Numbered from the stretch's first letter, positions 27,881-36,749 are shown. The stretch is DNA of 64,000 nucleotides from Pseudomonadota bacterium (GCA_016201105.1 JACQDN010000022.1:1-64000), one strand, 5' to 3'. The notes: generated by a model not told the origin, from the sequence alone. Translations and numbers: made by a program.

Positions 27881-28870
27881 ATGTCTTACAATAAAGTCGG
27901 GGTTGTTGGCGCCGGCGCCTGGGGTACAGCTTTGGCGATCGTAGCGGCCCAAGCCGGACGAGACGTCACCCTTTGGGCCCGCGAAACCGAGATTGTCGAT
28001 TCGATCCGGGCGCGGGGGGAAAACGATCTTTTTCTTCCAAAAGCTCCCCTGCCGAAGACCATCACCGCGACGAGTTCGTTGGCCGAGGCCGCGCGCAGCG
28101 ATGCGCTTCTCGTCGTCGTGCCGGCCCAGCATCTGCGCGAAACGCTGGCGTCTCTCTCGCTTTTGATCGCGCGCGATGTACCGCTGGTGATCTGCGCCAA
28201 GGGGATCGAACGGGCAAGCGGCAAGCTCGTCACGGAAGTGCTTCAGGAATGCGCGCCCAACGCGCAACCGGCCATTCTTTCGGGTCCTTCGTTCGCCCGC
28301 GACGTGGCGCGAAATCTGCCGACGGCGGTGACCATCGCGGCGCAGCCCGACATAGCGCGCCGTCTCCAGGAGACATTGGGTTATGCCGCCTTTCGTCCTT
28401 ATGCGAGCGATGATCTCACGGGCGTTGCGCTGGGCGGCGCGGCGAAGAATGTCTACGCCATCGCGAGCGGCATCGTGTCGGGATTGGGCCTGGGCGAAAG
28501 CGCCGTTGCCGCCATCATCGCGCGCAGCTTTGCCGAACTGATGCGGCTGGGAGAAGCGCTTGGTGCCAAACGTGAGACGTTGATGGGATTATCGGGCCTG
28601 GGCGATCTGGTGCTGACGGCAACCAGTCCCACTTCGCGCAACTTCAGTTTCGGCCTGGCCCTGGGAAAGGGGCGCACGCTCGCCGATCTCGACAAGGACG
28701 CTCACCCCCTCGCAGAAGGTGTCGAGACGGCACCCGCTTTGGTATTGCGAGCCAAGAGACATGGCATCGAACTTCCCATCGCCGAGACCGTTGCTGCTAT
28801 TCTCGAAGAGAAAGTCGCCGTCCACGATGCCATTCCGCGGCTGATGTTGCGCCCGCTGAAGGCCGAATAG
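27881..28870 (+). CDS. gpsA: Glycerol-3-phosphate dehydrogenase [NAD(P)+]
   Basis: 329 aa from ATG 27881; a GTG at 27857 would add eight residues. KVGVVGAGAWGTALAIVAA is the Rossmann nucleotide site, ICAKGIERASGKLVTEVL and ILSGPSFARDVARNLPTAV are family blocks, and LGGAAKNVYAIASGIVSGLG carries the catalytic Lys. It makes sn-glycerol 3-phosphate for phospholipids. It heads a short plus-strand run with the YciI and EVE genes. Confidence 0.96.
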   Translation: MSYNKVGVVGAGAWGTALAIVAAQAGRDVTLWARETEIVDSIRARGENDLFLPKAPLPKTITATSSLAEAARSDALLVVVPAQHLRETLASLSLLIARDVPLVICAKGIERASGKLVTEVLQECAPNAQPAILSGPSFARDVARNLPTAVTIAAQPDIARRLQETLGYAAFRPYASDDLTGVALGGAAKNVYAIASGIVSGLGLGESAVAAIIARSFAELMRLGEALGAKRETLMGLSGLGDLVLTATSPTSRNFSFGLALGKGRTLADLDKDAHPLAEGVETAPALVLRAKRHGIELPIAETVAAILEEKVAVHDAIPRLMLRPLKAE

Positions 28871-28884
28871 AAGGAACAGCCACA

Positions 28885-29175
28885 ATGCTTTTCACCGTCG
28901 TTGCAATCGACAAGGAGAATTCTCTCCCCCTCAGGCTCGCCACGCGCGAAGCCCATTTCGACTACGCCAAGAAGACGAACGTCATCAAACTCGGCGGGCC
29001 GTTCCTCGATGCCAAAGGCGATATGGCCGGAAGCCTCATCATCTTCGAAGCCGAGAACATCGAAGCCGCCAAGGCGTGGCATGCAAACGATCCTTACGTG
29101 AAAGCGGGTCTCTTCGCGCGCTCCGAAGTGCGGCCGTGGAAATCTACCTTTAATCTCATCAACGCAAATTTTTGA
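28885..29175 (+). CDS. YciI family protein
   Basis: 96 aa. MLFTVVAIDKENSLPLRLATR and ESLIIFEAENIEAAKAWHANDPYVKAGLF-type spacing match the YciI ferredoxin-like dimer, including the DPYVKAGLF motif near the end. Some members have weak hydrolase or dehalogenase activity; the real role is unknown. It lies 14 nt after gpsA and overlaps the upstream edge of the EVE gene region. The gpsA-yciI-EVE order is often seen in alphaproteobacteria. Confidence 0.85.
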   Translation: MLFTVVAIDKENSLPLRLATREAHFDYAKKTNVIKLGGPFLDAKGDMAGSLIIFEAENIEAAKAWHANDPYVKAGLFARSEVRPWKSTFNLINANF

Positions 29176-29183
29176 GGCGCACC

Positions 29184-29606
29184 ATGGCCTATTGGCTGTT
29201 CAAGACCGAACCCGAAACGTTTTCCTGGGAAATGCAGAAGAAAAAAGGCGCGAAGGGTGAGCCGTGGAGCGGTGTGCGCAACTTTCAAGCCGCCGCGAAC
29301 ATGAAAGCGATGAAGAAGGGCGATCGCGGTTTCTTCTACCACACCGGCGAAGAGAAGCGGATCGTCGGTATCGTCGAAGTGATCGGCGAGTATCGTCCCG
29401 ATCCGACCGACGAGACGGGGAAATTCGGGCTGGTCGATGTAAAAGCGGTGGCCGACGTGCCCAAGCCCGTCACGCTGGCGCAAGCCAAGGCCGACCCGAA
29501 GCTCAAAGCCATGGTGCTGGTGAAGGCCGCACGCCTTTCCGTTCAGCCGGTTACGGCTGAAGAGTGGAAATACATCTGCAAGCTGGGCGCCGTGAAGTCG
29601 TCCTAG
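29184..29606 (+). CDS. EVE domain protein
   Basis: 140 aa from ATG 29184 (MAYWLFKTEPETFSW) behind GAGGCG; a TTG at 29172 would add four residues. YWLFKTEPETFSW, NFQAAANMKAMKKGDRGFFYH and IVGIVEVIGEYRPDPT are EVE/thymocyte-nuclear-protein-1 motifs. The PUA-like fold binds modified bases in some members. Function in bacteria is uncertain. It follows gpsA and the YciI gene. Confidence 0.9.
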   Translation: MAYWLFKTEPETFSWEMQKKKGAKGEPWSGVRNFQAAANMKAMKKGDRGFFYHTGEEKRIVGIVEVIGEYRPDPTDETGKFGLVDVKAVADVPKPVTLAQAKADPKLKAMVLVKAARLSVQPVTAEEWKYICKLGAVKSS

Positions 29607-30076
29607 TTCGCGCGCTGATAGAGAACCGCGCCGCCTTCTTGCGTCACGCTGAAGAGATTGACGCATTCGTTCTTTTTGAAATCGCGGCACACCAAGTCGA
29701 TGGCAATCAAGTATCTCGCAGCCGGTGTCGCCGCCAAGCAAGCATAGCGCCCCTTCACGTCAGTGCCCTCCGGCTGGAGAGCCACGAGCTTCGAATAGCC
29801 CGGGATGATGCCGAAGTCGGTCGCGTGCTTGAGCGCCATCTGGCAAACTTCCGCACCGGCCTTAAGATTGGCGGCGGTGTTGTCGGCGGGTGTCTGCTGC
29901 ACCGGAGGTTGCGCCCGCTCCGTCGTTGTGGCCGGCACTTCTGAGGGGGTGCTCCGGCTCTGCCAGATGAAGTAACCCCCGACGCCGAGGGCGATGATAA
30001 AACCGACGACCAGCGTGATCTGGGCGACGCGCCATTCGCGCAGCAGCGCACTTTGTTCGTGATGATCGTCGGACAT
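29603..30076 (-). CDS. Hypothetical single-pass membrane protein
   Basis: 157 aa. A His/Glu-rich cytoplasmic start (MSDDHHEQSALLREW) leads into one membrane helix (about 19-38), a Pro/Thr-rich linker, and a periplasmic domain with four Cys (EVCQMALKHA, RYACLAATPA, VCRDFKKNECVNLF) that could pair as disulfides. No family recognised. It overlaps the EVE gene tail by 4 nt on the opposite strand. Confidence 0.6.
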   Translation of the reverse strand: MSDDHHEQSALLREWRVAQITLVVGFIIALGVGGYFIWQSRSTPSEVPATTTERAQPPVQQTPADNTAANLKAGAEVCQMALKHATDFGIIPGYSKLVALQPEGTDVKGRYACLAATPAARYLIAIDLVCRDFKKNECVNLFSVTQEGGAVLYQRAN

Positions 30077-30099
30077 CGTCGCTCCTCGTGGTGCGCGCT

Positions 30100-31599
30100 C
30101 TATTTCATCGTCGGAATAACAAAAGACGCGTTCTCGCGCACGCCGCCTTTGGGCCAGCGCTGCGTCACTGTCTTGATTCTGGTGTAAAAACGCACGCCCT
30201 CAGGCCCATGCTGGTTAACGTCGCCGAAGGCCGAACGCTTCCAGCCGCCGAAGGTGTGATAGGCGAGCGGCACGGGAATCGGAATGTTAATGCCGACCAT
30301 GCCCACTTTCACCTTGCTCGCGAATTCGCGCGCCGCATCGCCGTCGCGGGTGAAGATGGCAACGCCGTTGCCGTATTGGTGATTGGTCGGCAGCGCGATC
30401 GCGTCGCTGAAGTCCTTGGCGCGCGCGATCTGCAGCACGGGCCCGAAGATCTCGTCCTGGTAGGTTTTCATGTTCGCGGTTACGCGGTCGAACAGCGAGC
30501 CGCCCATGTAGAAGCCGTTCTCATAGCCCTGAAGTTTGAAGTCGCGGCCGTCCACCAAAAGTTCCGCCCCTTCCTTCACGCCTTGGTCGATATAGCTCTT
30601 CACCTTTTCGCGATGTGCGGCCGTCACCAGCGGGCCGTAGTCGGCGTCCGGGTCCGTCGGAATGCCGACGCGCAAGCTCTCCACGCGCGGGCGGAGCTTT
30701 TGCACCAACGCATCGGCAGTCTTTTCGCCGACCGGCACGGCGACGGAAATCGCCATGCAGCGCTCGCCGGCCGAGCCGTAGCCCGCGCCGATCAATTCGT
30801 TCGTCACCTGATCGAGGTCGGCATCCGGCATGATGATGGCGTGGTTCTTGGCGCCGCCCATCGCCTGCACGCGCTTTCCGTGAGCCGTGCCGTGGCTGTA
30901 GATGTATTCGGCAACCGCCGACGAGCCCACGAAGCTCACCGCCTGGATATTGGGATCTTCCAGAATGGCATCGACGGCTTCCTTGTCGCCGTTGACGACA
31001 TTCAAAACACCGGCCGGCGCGCCGGCTTCCATGAAGAGTTCGGCCAGTCTCAGCGGAACGCTCGGATCCTTCTCGCTCGGCTTGCAGATGAAGGTGTTGC
31101 CGCAGGCGATGGCGACCCCGAACATCCACATCGGAATCATCGCGGGGAAATTGAACGGCGTAATGCCGGCGACGACGCCGAGCGGTTGGCGCATGGAATA
31201 GATGTCGATTCCGGGACCGGCGCCTTCGGTGTATTCGCCCTTGAGCAGATGCGGAATGCCGCAGGCAAATTCGATCACTTCAATGCCGCGCTGAACATCT
31301 CCCTTGGAATCGGCGATCACCTTGCCGTGCTCGGCGGAGAGCATGTGTGCCAGCTCGTCTATGTTCTTCTCGACGAGAGCCTTGAAGTTGAACATCACGC
31401 GCGCCCGGCGCTGCGGATTGATGCTCGACCATTCCGGAAAGGCCTTGGCGGCCGCTTCCACGGCTTTGCGCACTTCGGCGCGCGTGGCGAATTGCACTCT
31501 CGCCTGCACTTCGCCAGTTGCGGGATTGAAGATGTCGCCGAATCGTCCGGAGGTGCCGGCGGTTTTTTTGCCTGCGATGAAATGGTCGATCTGTTTCAT
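30100..31599 (-). CDS. mmsA: CoA-acylating methylmalonate-semialdehyde dehydrogenase
   Basis: 499 aa. FIAGKKTAGTSGRFGDIFNPATG, PFNFPAMIPMWMFGVAIACGN, GAKNHAIIMPDAD and GYGSAGERCMAISVAV with the catalytic Cys are characteristic of MmsA. It converts methylmalonate semialdehyde and CoA to propionyl-CoA in valine and inositol breakdown. No other valine-pathway gene is beside it. The short, acidic hypothetical gene follows on the same strand. Confidence 0.95.
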   Translation of the reverse strand: MKQIDHFIAGKKTAGTSGRFGDIFNPATGEVQARVQFATRAEVRKAVEAAAKAFPEWSSINPQRRARVMFNFKALVEKNIDELAHMLSAEHGKVIADSKGDVQRGIEVIEFACGIPHLLKGEYTEGAGPGIDIYSMRQPLGVVAGITPFNFPAMIPMWMFGVAIACGNTFICKPSEKDPSVPLRLAELFMEAGAPAGVLNVVNGDKEAVDAILEDPNIQAVSFVGSSAVAEYIYSHGTAHGKRVQAMGGAKNHAIIMPDADLDQVTNELIGAGYGSAGERCMAISVAVPVGEKTADALVQKLRPRVESLRVGIPTDPDADYGPLVTAAHREKVKSYIDQGVKEGAELLVDGRDFKLQGYENGFYMGGSLFDRVTANMKTYQDEIFGPVLQIARAKDFSDAIALPTNHQYGNGVAIFTRDGDAAREFASKVKVGMVGINIPIPVPLAYHTFGGWKRSAFGDVNQHGPEGVRFYTRIKTVTQRWPKGGVRENASFVIPTMK

Positions 31600-31700
31600 G
31601 ATCCAACGCCTTGTTGTTCGCAGCTGTTGTTTGGCTGAACGCGTGCGGCGTCGCGGCGGCCGCGAATGGGGCGCTGTTTAGCCAGTTGAGGCGGAAAGGA

Positions 31701-31735
31701 AAAGGCCGCGCCCGGGGAGGACGCGGCCTTTGCCG
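31701..31735 (-). terminator. Terminator after the Inh-like gene
   Basis: AAAGGCCGCG (31701-31710) pairs with CGCGGCCTTT (31722-31731) around 11 nt. On the minus strand it runs into TTTTCCTTTCC. It closes the gene ending at 31757, upstream of mmsA's promoter region. Confidence 0.7.
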
Positions 31736-31756
31736 TACTGAGGGTGGGAAAAAAGA

Positions 31757-32107
31757 TTACTGGGTGGAACCCACCTGGGTCGTGGGGGCGAGACCAACCT
31801 TGCGGCCGTCTTCGGTGCGGCTGCCGGCATAGGCATTGCCCGCGGGCTTCAAGACCGCGATCAGGGTGCCGTTGTTGCTGAGCAGTTGAAGACCGCCGGG
31901 AGCGCTCTTCCACTTGCCGATCTGGCTGGCGCCCGAGCAATCGGCGGCTGCGGTTGCGGCATTGTCCGCCCCCAAAGTGAGGGTGCAGGGCGCGGCGCTG
32001 CCGACAGTGTATTTGTAGGAGCCGGCGGTGACGTCCGCGGCCTGGGCTAAGGTGGTTCCGGCAAGGGCAAAACCGGCGACCAGAGTGAGGGCACTGAGCT
32101 TGTTCAT
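31757..32107 (-). CDS. Periplasmic AprI/Inh-family protease inhibitor-like protein
   Basis: 116 aa from ATG 32107 (MNKLSALTLVAGFALAG), with a signal peptide ending AQAAD. The small beta-barrel domain has two Cys (APCTLTLG, ADCSGAS) and the Inh pattern KWKSAPGGLQLLSNNGTLIAV. In Inh proteins it guards the periplasm against a secreted metalloprotease; no such protease is in the window. An in-frame start eight codons upstream lacks a signal-like beginning. Confidence 0.65.
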   Translation of the reverse strand: MNKLSALTLVAGFALAGTTLAQAADVTAGSYKYTVGSAAPCTLTLGADNAATAAADCSGASQIGKWKSAPGGLQLLSNNGTLIAVLKPAGNAYAGSRTEDGRKVGLAPTTQVGSTQ

Positions 32108-32224
32108 GTGAATAACTCCTTCATCATTCATTGTTCAGACAATAGGGTTCTCCTGAAGAATGTGAAGCGCGATTTCGGAATAGGCAGCATGAAAAAGCGC
32201 CACTTGAAACTGGATCGCAGCTCC

Positions 32225-32881
32225 CTAGCGGCGAAAAATCCAGCCAATGAAGGGTGTTAGGATGATCGCTGCGGCAAATTGTGCAAGTGCGAAGAAGATC
32301 GCATCTTCAGGTCTGATCCCGGAAAAACTTGGAGTGAGAGCCCGCGCCAAGGTCACTGCGGGGTTAGCAAAGGACATGGAGGCCGTGAACCAGTAGGCGG
32401 CGGTGATGTAGAGACCGACCGCGGCGGCTGTGATCGTCTGCGGACGGCTGGCGCAGCCGAAAATCGTCAGCAGAAGCCCGGTGGTCGCCACCGCTTCGGC
32501 CAGCCATTGCGCCGGCCCGGTTCTCACGGTCAAGCCGACGGCCAAAACCGAGAGTCCGAACATGGCGTGGGCGAGAAACGTGCCCCCGATGCCGCCCAAT
32601 AGCTGCGCCGTCCCGTAGAGCAGGGCCCTGGGCACGGAAATCGATTTGCGCAAGGCAAAGGCAAGCGTCACCGCGGGATTGAAGTGTGCGCCGGAGACCG
32701 GCCCGAAGATTTCGATCAGCACGAACAGAATCGCGCCGGTCGCGATCGCGTTGCACAAAAGCGCAAGCGCCATGTCGTTCGTCAACCGCGCCGCCATGAT
32801 GCCGGAGCCGACGATGCTGGCGACAAGCAGCAGCGTGCCCAGCGCTTCGGCGACGAGCGGTCGAAGCAAGTCCGTTTTCAT
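32225..32881 (-). CDS. Aquaporin, arsenic-operon type (AqpS-like)
   Basis: 218 aa with six membrane helices and two half-helix motifs, FNPAVTLAFALRKS (first NPA) and FANPAVTLARAL (second NPA). It is the last gene of arsR-arsI-arsC-aquaporin. In Sinorhizobium an aquaglyceroporin in the ars operon exports arsenite down its gradient, so the same is inferred here. It lies 3 nt after arsC. Confidence 0.88.
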   Translation of the reverse strand: MKTDLLRPLVAEALGTLLLVASIVGSGIMAARLTNDMALALLCNAIATGAILFVLIEIFGPVSGAHFNPAVTLAFALRKSISVPRALLYGTAQLLGGIGGTFLAHAMFGLSVLAVGLTVRTGPAQWLAEAVATTGLLLTIFGCASRPQTITAAAVGLYITAAYWFTASMSFANPAVTLARALTPSFSGIRPEDAIFFALAQFAAAIILTPFIGWIFRR

Positions 32882-32884
32882 GGT

Positions 32885-33409
32885 CTAGCTGCGCCCGATC
32901 TCTTCGAGGCGAGCGCGAAGCTTGAGGCGATCGAGTTTGTCGAACGGCAATTCGGCGAACAGCCGAATGCGGTTCGTCAACAGGCGAAACGTTTCGCGGA
33001 ACGCTTTGCCCTTTTGCTCGTCGCTGCCTTCTACGGCTGCCGGGTCCGGCATGCCCCAATGCGCCGTCACCGGATGGCCAGGCCACACCGGACAGACTTC
33101 GCCGGCGGCGTCGTCGCAAACGGTGAAAATGAAATCCATTTGTGGGGCGCCGGATTCGGCGAATTCGTCCCAGCTCTTGGAGCGATACCCTTCAGCGCCG
33201 AGTCCGATCTCTTTCAAGAGCGAAAGCGCGAGCGGATTGACCGTGCCTTTTGGAAAGCTTCCCGCGGAAAAAGCGCGCAAGCGCCTCCCATCTTTGTGAT
33301 TTAGGCCTTCACGATTGAGAATGGCTTCGGCGAGAATGGATCTCGCCGAATTGCCGGTGCACAAGAAAAGCACGTTGTAGCGCCGCTCCATCGCAGCATC
33401 GTCCCCCAA
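32885..33409 (-). CDS. arsC: Arsenate reductase, thioredoxin/LMW-phosphatase type
   Basis: 174 aa. VLFLCTGNSARSILAEAIL is the CX5R phosphatase loop used for arsenate, and FTVCDDAAGEVCPVWPG supplies the two further redox cysteines. It reduces As(V) to As(III), which would then leave through the neighbouring aquaporin. An internal ATG at 33391 (MERRYNVLF) is an alternative start. 19 nt downstream of arsI. Confidence 0.92.
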   Translation of the reverse strand: MGDDAAMERRYNVLFLCTGNSARSILAEAILNREGLNHKDGRRLRAFSAGSFPKGTVNPLALSLLKEIGLGAEGYRSKSWDEFAESGAPQMDFIFTVCDDAAGEVCPVWPGHPVTAHWGMPDPAAVEGSDEQKGKAFRETFRLLTNRIRLFAELPFDKLDRLKLRARLEEIGRS

Positions 33410-33428
33410 ACGGCAACTACTGTGAAAG

Positions 33429-33923
33429 TTAAGCGCAGCAGGCGCCGGCGGCGGCTTTAGGTTTTTCAGCGGTCGCTTTCGGCACGGGGCCGCAGCAACC
33501 GGACGCGGTGGACTGCGCCGCGACTTCGGTGTGCATCTCGTCCGCGCCGACGCCGAACGTCGTCAGATCGCCGGTGGTGTGGAAGGTCTCCCAGCGCACG
33601 CCTTGCGGGTCTTCCGCCCAGGATTTGTTGCCGGAGGCGTAGCAGCAGGTGGCGCCGCGCTCGATGAGCACTTCACCGGCAGCGTCCTTGGCGCGTGCCG
33701 TTACGGCGCCAAGCTCGGCTTCGTCCTCGACCTGAATCCCAAGATGGCCGAGACCCGCTTCACCGCCGCGCGCGGAAATCGCGAAGTTCACCCGTGGATT
33801 GTCGAGCATCCACTTGGCGTAGTCGCTCTCGCGCTTGGTGGGCTCGCTACCGAACAAGGTCGAATAAAAGCGAACGGATTCGCCGATATCACGCACATGA
33901 AGGTGCACATGCAGACGGTTCAT
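33429..33923 (-). CDS. arsI: ArsI/CadI-type VOC metalloenzyme
   Basis: 164 aa. The VOC fold begins MNRLHVHLHVRDIGESVRFY. GATCCYASGNKSWAEDPQG contains the vicinal CC pair and downstream metal site of ArsI C-As lyases, which split methylarsenite to arsenite using Fe(II) and oxygen. A Cys-rich tail (ASGCCGPVPKA, AGACCA) is typical. It overlaps arsR by 35 nt and is the second gene of the ars operon. Confidence 0.88.
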   Translation of the reverse strand: MNRLHVHLHVRDIGESVRFYSTLFGSEPTKRESDYAKWMLDNPRVNFAISARGGEAGLGHLGIQVEDEAELGAVTARAKDAAGEVLIERGATCCYASGNKSWAEDPQGVRWETFHTTGDLTTFGVGADEMHTEVAAQSTASGCCGPVPKATAEKPKAAAGACCA

Positions 33924-34242
33924 TGCTGTTCTCCGGTTTGAATTCGCAGATTTCGGGTTTGCCGCCGCAGCAATCCTCCATCAGAAAGCCGAGCAGCTCG
34001 CGCATGCCCTCGTAGCGCGCGGCGTAGATGATGTTGCGGCTCTCGCGGTGCTGCACGACGAGGTGCGCGCGCTCGAGTTCTTTCAAATGGAACGAAAGGG
34101 TTGGCGCGGGCGTGCCGAGCGCGGCGGCGATCAGGCCGGCGGTTTCACCGGCGGGACCGGCGCGCACCAGGCGCCGGAAAATCTCCAGCCTCGTTTCCTG
34201 CGCCAGCGCGGAGAGCGCCAAAAGGGCATCGTTCGATTCCAT
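33889..34242 (-). CDS. arsR: ArsR-family arsenic-responsive repressor
   Basis: 117 aa. LAQETRLEIFRRLVRAGPAGE and LGTPAPTLSFHLKELERAHLVV form the winged helix. Arsenite-type cysteines lie at the C terminus (EDCCGGKPEIC and ACAPSCA) rather than in the helix-3 ELCVC motif. First gene of the ars operon. A 7+10+7 dyad overlapping its start codon is the likely operator. Confidence 0.9.
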   Translation of the reverse strand: MESNDALLALSALAQETRLEIFRRLVRAGPAGETAGLIAAALGTPAPTLSFHLKELERAHLVVQHRESRNIIYAARYEGMRELLGFLMEDCCGGKPEICEFKPENSNEPSACAPSCA

Positions 34243-34264
34243 ATTTCCAAAATAATCGAAATAT
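34241..34264. promoter_or_regulatory. Likely ArsR operator
   Basis: ATATTTC (34241-34247) and GAAATAT (34258-34264) are a perfect inverted repeat with a 10-nt spacer in an AT-rich patch, starting within the arsR start codon. Size and position are right for an ArsR dimer; binding is inferred. Confidence 0.6.
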
Positions 34265-34425
34265 ACGGAATGTCAAGGGGCTACTCGGCGAATTCGCGAG
34301 ACGCCGGGCCGGGTCGTATTCTCCCAGGGTGCCGGCAGGCGCGGCGCGGTTGACGGATTCCCGGCCAATGCCGAAGCTTTTCCCCACTCGGAAATTCAAA
34401 TTTCCATCGCGAAAAGGCCAGGGCC

Positions 34426-35304
34426 ATGAGCCGACTTTCCATCAGCGTGCTGACGCCCACGATCGGCGCCGTCGTCAATGGCGTGGATCTGTCGAAGAAG
34501 CAGGACGACGAAACCATCGCCTTCATCCGCTCAGCGCTGCTGAAACACAAAGTCATCTTCTTCGAAGATCAGCACATGGATGCGGTCCAACATCGCGATT
34601 TCGCGGCACGCTTCGGCGATCTGCACACCCACCCGCTATACCCCGGCGTTCCCGAAGCGCCCGAGATGTTCATTCTCGACAATCACGCGAACAATCCGAC
34701 CGACAACGACGCCTGGCACACCGACGTCACTTTCATCGAGACGCCGCCGCTGGGCGCAATCCTGTATGCGAAGCTGCTGCCGCCGGAAGGCGGCGACACC
34801 TGCTGGTCGAACATGCAGGCTGCTTACGAAGGCCTGTCAAAACCGCTGCAGCGCTTTCTCGCCGAGCTCGATGCCGTGCACGACTTCAACCGTGGTTTCC
34901 CGCAGCAGGGCCAAGTCGCGAAAATGGCGGGCAAGGACAAGGCCTCCAAGGCGCTCGAAGAACATCCGCCCGTCATCCATCCCGTGGTGCGCACGCATCC
35001 GGAAACCGGCGCCGACGGTTTGTTCGTGAACTACGGCTTCACCGACCGCATCAAAGGCCTGCGCCGCAATGAGAGCGAAGCGCTGCTCAATATGCTGTTC
35101 GTGCATATCCAGAAGCCCGAATTCCAAGTGCGCTGGAAGTGGAAGACCAATGCCATCGCCTTTTGGGACAACCGCGTCACCCAGCATTATGCGGTGAACG
35201 ATTATCTGCCGCACCGGCGCATCATGCATCGCGCCACGATCCTGGGTGATCGGCCTTATCACCGCTCGCGCCTGCCGAGCGACATCAAAGTCGCGGCGGA
35301 ATAG
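34426..35304 (+). CDS. TauD/TfdA-family 2-oxoglutarate dioxygenase
   Basis: 292 aa. NDAWHTDVTFIETPP gives the HxD iron ligands (His98, Asp100); the distal His is in VTQHYAVNDY and the 2-oxoglutarate Arg in HRRIMHRATI. The family includes taurine dioxygenase and 2,4-D or alkylsulfatase enzymes. There are no ssu or tau transport genes next to it, so the substrate is not determined. It stands alone between the ars operon and the serine hydrolase. Confidence 0.9.
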   Translation: MSRLSISVLTPTIGAVVNGVDLSKKQDDETIAFIRSALLKHKVIFFEDQHMDAVQHRDFAARFGDLHTHPLYPGVPEAPEMFILDNHANNPTDNDAWHTDVTFIETPPLGAILYAKLLPPEGGDTCWSNMQAAYEGLSKPLQRFLAELDAVHDFNRGFPQQGQVAKMAGKDKASKALEEHPPVIHPVVRTHPETGADGLFVNYGFTDRIKGLRRNESEALLNMLFVHIQKPEFQVRWKWKTNAIAFWDNRVTQHYAVNDYLPHRRIMHRATILGDRPYHRSRLPSDIKVAAE

Positions 35305-35317
35305 AGCTTGGAGGCCG

Positions 35318-36457
35318 CTACTTTCTGAGCGCTTGCCACATCGCCATGGCGAGGCCGAAGGCGCGGGTGTCGCCGGTGGTGGTGCCCAGCATCCTGTTCA
35401 TGGCGAAGGCGAATGTCGTGCGCGCGTCCATGTCGATGATGACCAGCGAGCCGCCATAGCCGCCCCAGAACATGGAGTTGGGATTGGGCAGCGGCAGCAA
35501 TCCGCCGGGCAAGCCGAAGCCAAGTCCAAAACGCGCCGGCACATTCAAGATCTTGTCCCGGCCTTCGATTTGAAACTCGAGGGCTTTGCGACAGCCGGCT
35601 TCCGACATGAAGCGCTTGGCTTTGGCAACGCCGCCGTTGGCGAGGATGACGTGGATCTCCGCCACCGAACGGGCGTTGCCCGTTCCACCTGCCGCCGGAA
35701 TTTCCGCGCCGCGCCAGGCGCGCTTGCGGGTTTCGGAAACATCGATGCCTGGATTGGTCGCCATGTTGGCCGCCAGGTCATTGGCCGTATTGTCGGCTGC
35801 CGCGTCGCCCCGAGGCGGGGGAATAAGATCGGCCACGCGCGAATCTTCCGAGGCGGGCAGACCGATGTGAAAATCGGCGCCGAGTGGCCCCGCGATCTCT
35901 TCGCGAAACACCGTGCCAAGCGAACGCCCGGTGATCCGCCTTACGACTTCGCCGACCAGATAGCCTTGGGTCAGCGCGTGATAGCCGGGCGCGGTTCCCG
36001 GTTCCCAGAAGGGCGCCTGTGCGGCAAGAAGCGATGTCGCCTTCCCCCAGTCGTAAAGATCTTCCTTGGTGATCTTCTCCTTCCAGCCCGAAAGGCCGGC
36101 GGAATGGCTCATCAGGTGGCTGACCTTGATGTGCTCTTTGCCGTTGGCGGCGAATTCCGGCCAATAGCGTGCGACCGGCGCGTCGAAATCGAGTTCGCCG
36201 CGATCGGCGAGGAGCAGCGCGGTCAACGCCGTCATCGTCTTGGTCGTGGAATAGACATTGACGATGGTGTCCTTCACCAAGGGGCGCGTGCGCGCTTCGT
36301 CGGCATAGCCGCCCCAGAGATCGACCACGGTCTCGCCTTCGACGGTGGCACAATACGACGCGCCCACATCGGCACCGCTGGCGAGATTGTTTTCGAACAC
36401 CGCGCGCACGGCTTCGAAACCGTCATGCGTGAAACCCTGCACTGAACCGTCGGCCAT
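35318..36457 (-). CDS. Class C beta-lactamase-related serine hydrolase (EstB type)
   Basis: 379 aa. VYSTTKTMTALTALLLADRGE holds the SxxK nucleophile, HALTQGYLVGEVVRR is in the YxN region and MFWGGYGGSLVIID resembles the KTG-side strand with a GG turn. There is no signal peptide, so it is a cytosolic esterase rather than a secreted beta-lactamase. It ends convergently with the dioxygenase gene, 13 nt away. A truncated crotonase start lies upstream. Confidence 0.88.
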   Translation of the reverse strand: MADGSVQGFTHDGFEAVRAVFENNLASGADVGASYCATVEGETVVDLWGGYADEARTRPLVKDTIVNVYSTTKTMTALTALLLADRGELDFDAPVARYWPEFAANGKEHIKVSHLMSHSAGLSGWKEKITKEDLYDWGKATSLLAAQAPFWEPGTAPGYHALTQGYLVGEVVRRITGRSLGTVFREEIAGPLGADFHIGLPASEDSRVADLIPPPRGDAAADNTANDLAANMATNPGIDVSETRKRAWRGAEIPAAGGTGNARSVAEIHVILANGGVAKAKRFMSEAGCRKALEFQIEGRDKILNVPARFGLGFGLPGGLLPLPNPNSMFWGGYGGSLVIIDMDARTTFAFAMNRMLGTTTGDTRAFGLAMAMWQALRK

Positions 36458-36511
36458 CGGCCGGCTCCTTCCTTGAAATGGAATACTGGCAGATAGAATG
36501 CCCGCTTTCGC

Positions 36512-36607
36512 TCAGCGACCTTCGGGCGCGTTGAAGGTGATCGTCGCGATGTGATCGGCGACCTCATAGAGCACTTCACAGGCTTCAATGCGTTCGGACT
36601 TGTTCAC
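36512..36607 (-). pseudogene. Truncated N terminus of an enoyl-CoA hydratase gene
   Basis: GTG 36607 behind GGGAG opens 31 codons, MNKSERIEACEVLYEVADHI then ATITFNAPEGR, then a stop. VADHIATITFNAPE is the beta-hairpin start of crotonase-fold enzymes (usually VADGIATITLNRPE). The remaining 230 residues are missing, so this looks like a remnant after a deletion. The intact serine hydrolase gene begins 54 nt downstream. Confidence 0.6.
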
Positions 36608-36749
36608 GGCGTTCTCCCAATGGCGGCGGGGAGAAGATTAAGCCGGAAAACGGCGCGTTGCGAGCGGTCGGGCACGCGGCGGTGACGCAATGTCCGTGTG
36701 GAAATCTACGGCAGAGAAATCAAATGCGGCGACATCAATGCGCCAATCT

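Noticed and set aside
30088..31638. Plus-strand long frame opposite mmsA
   Set aside because: Antisense shadow; mmsA is intact with its catalytic Cys.
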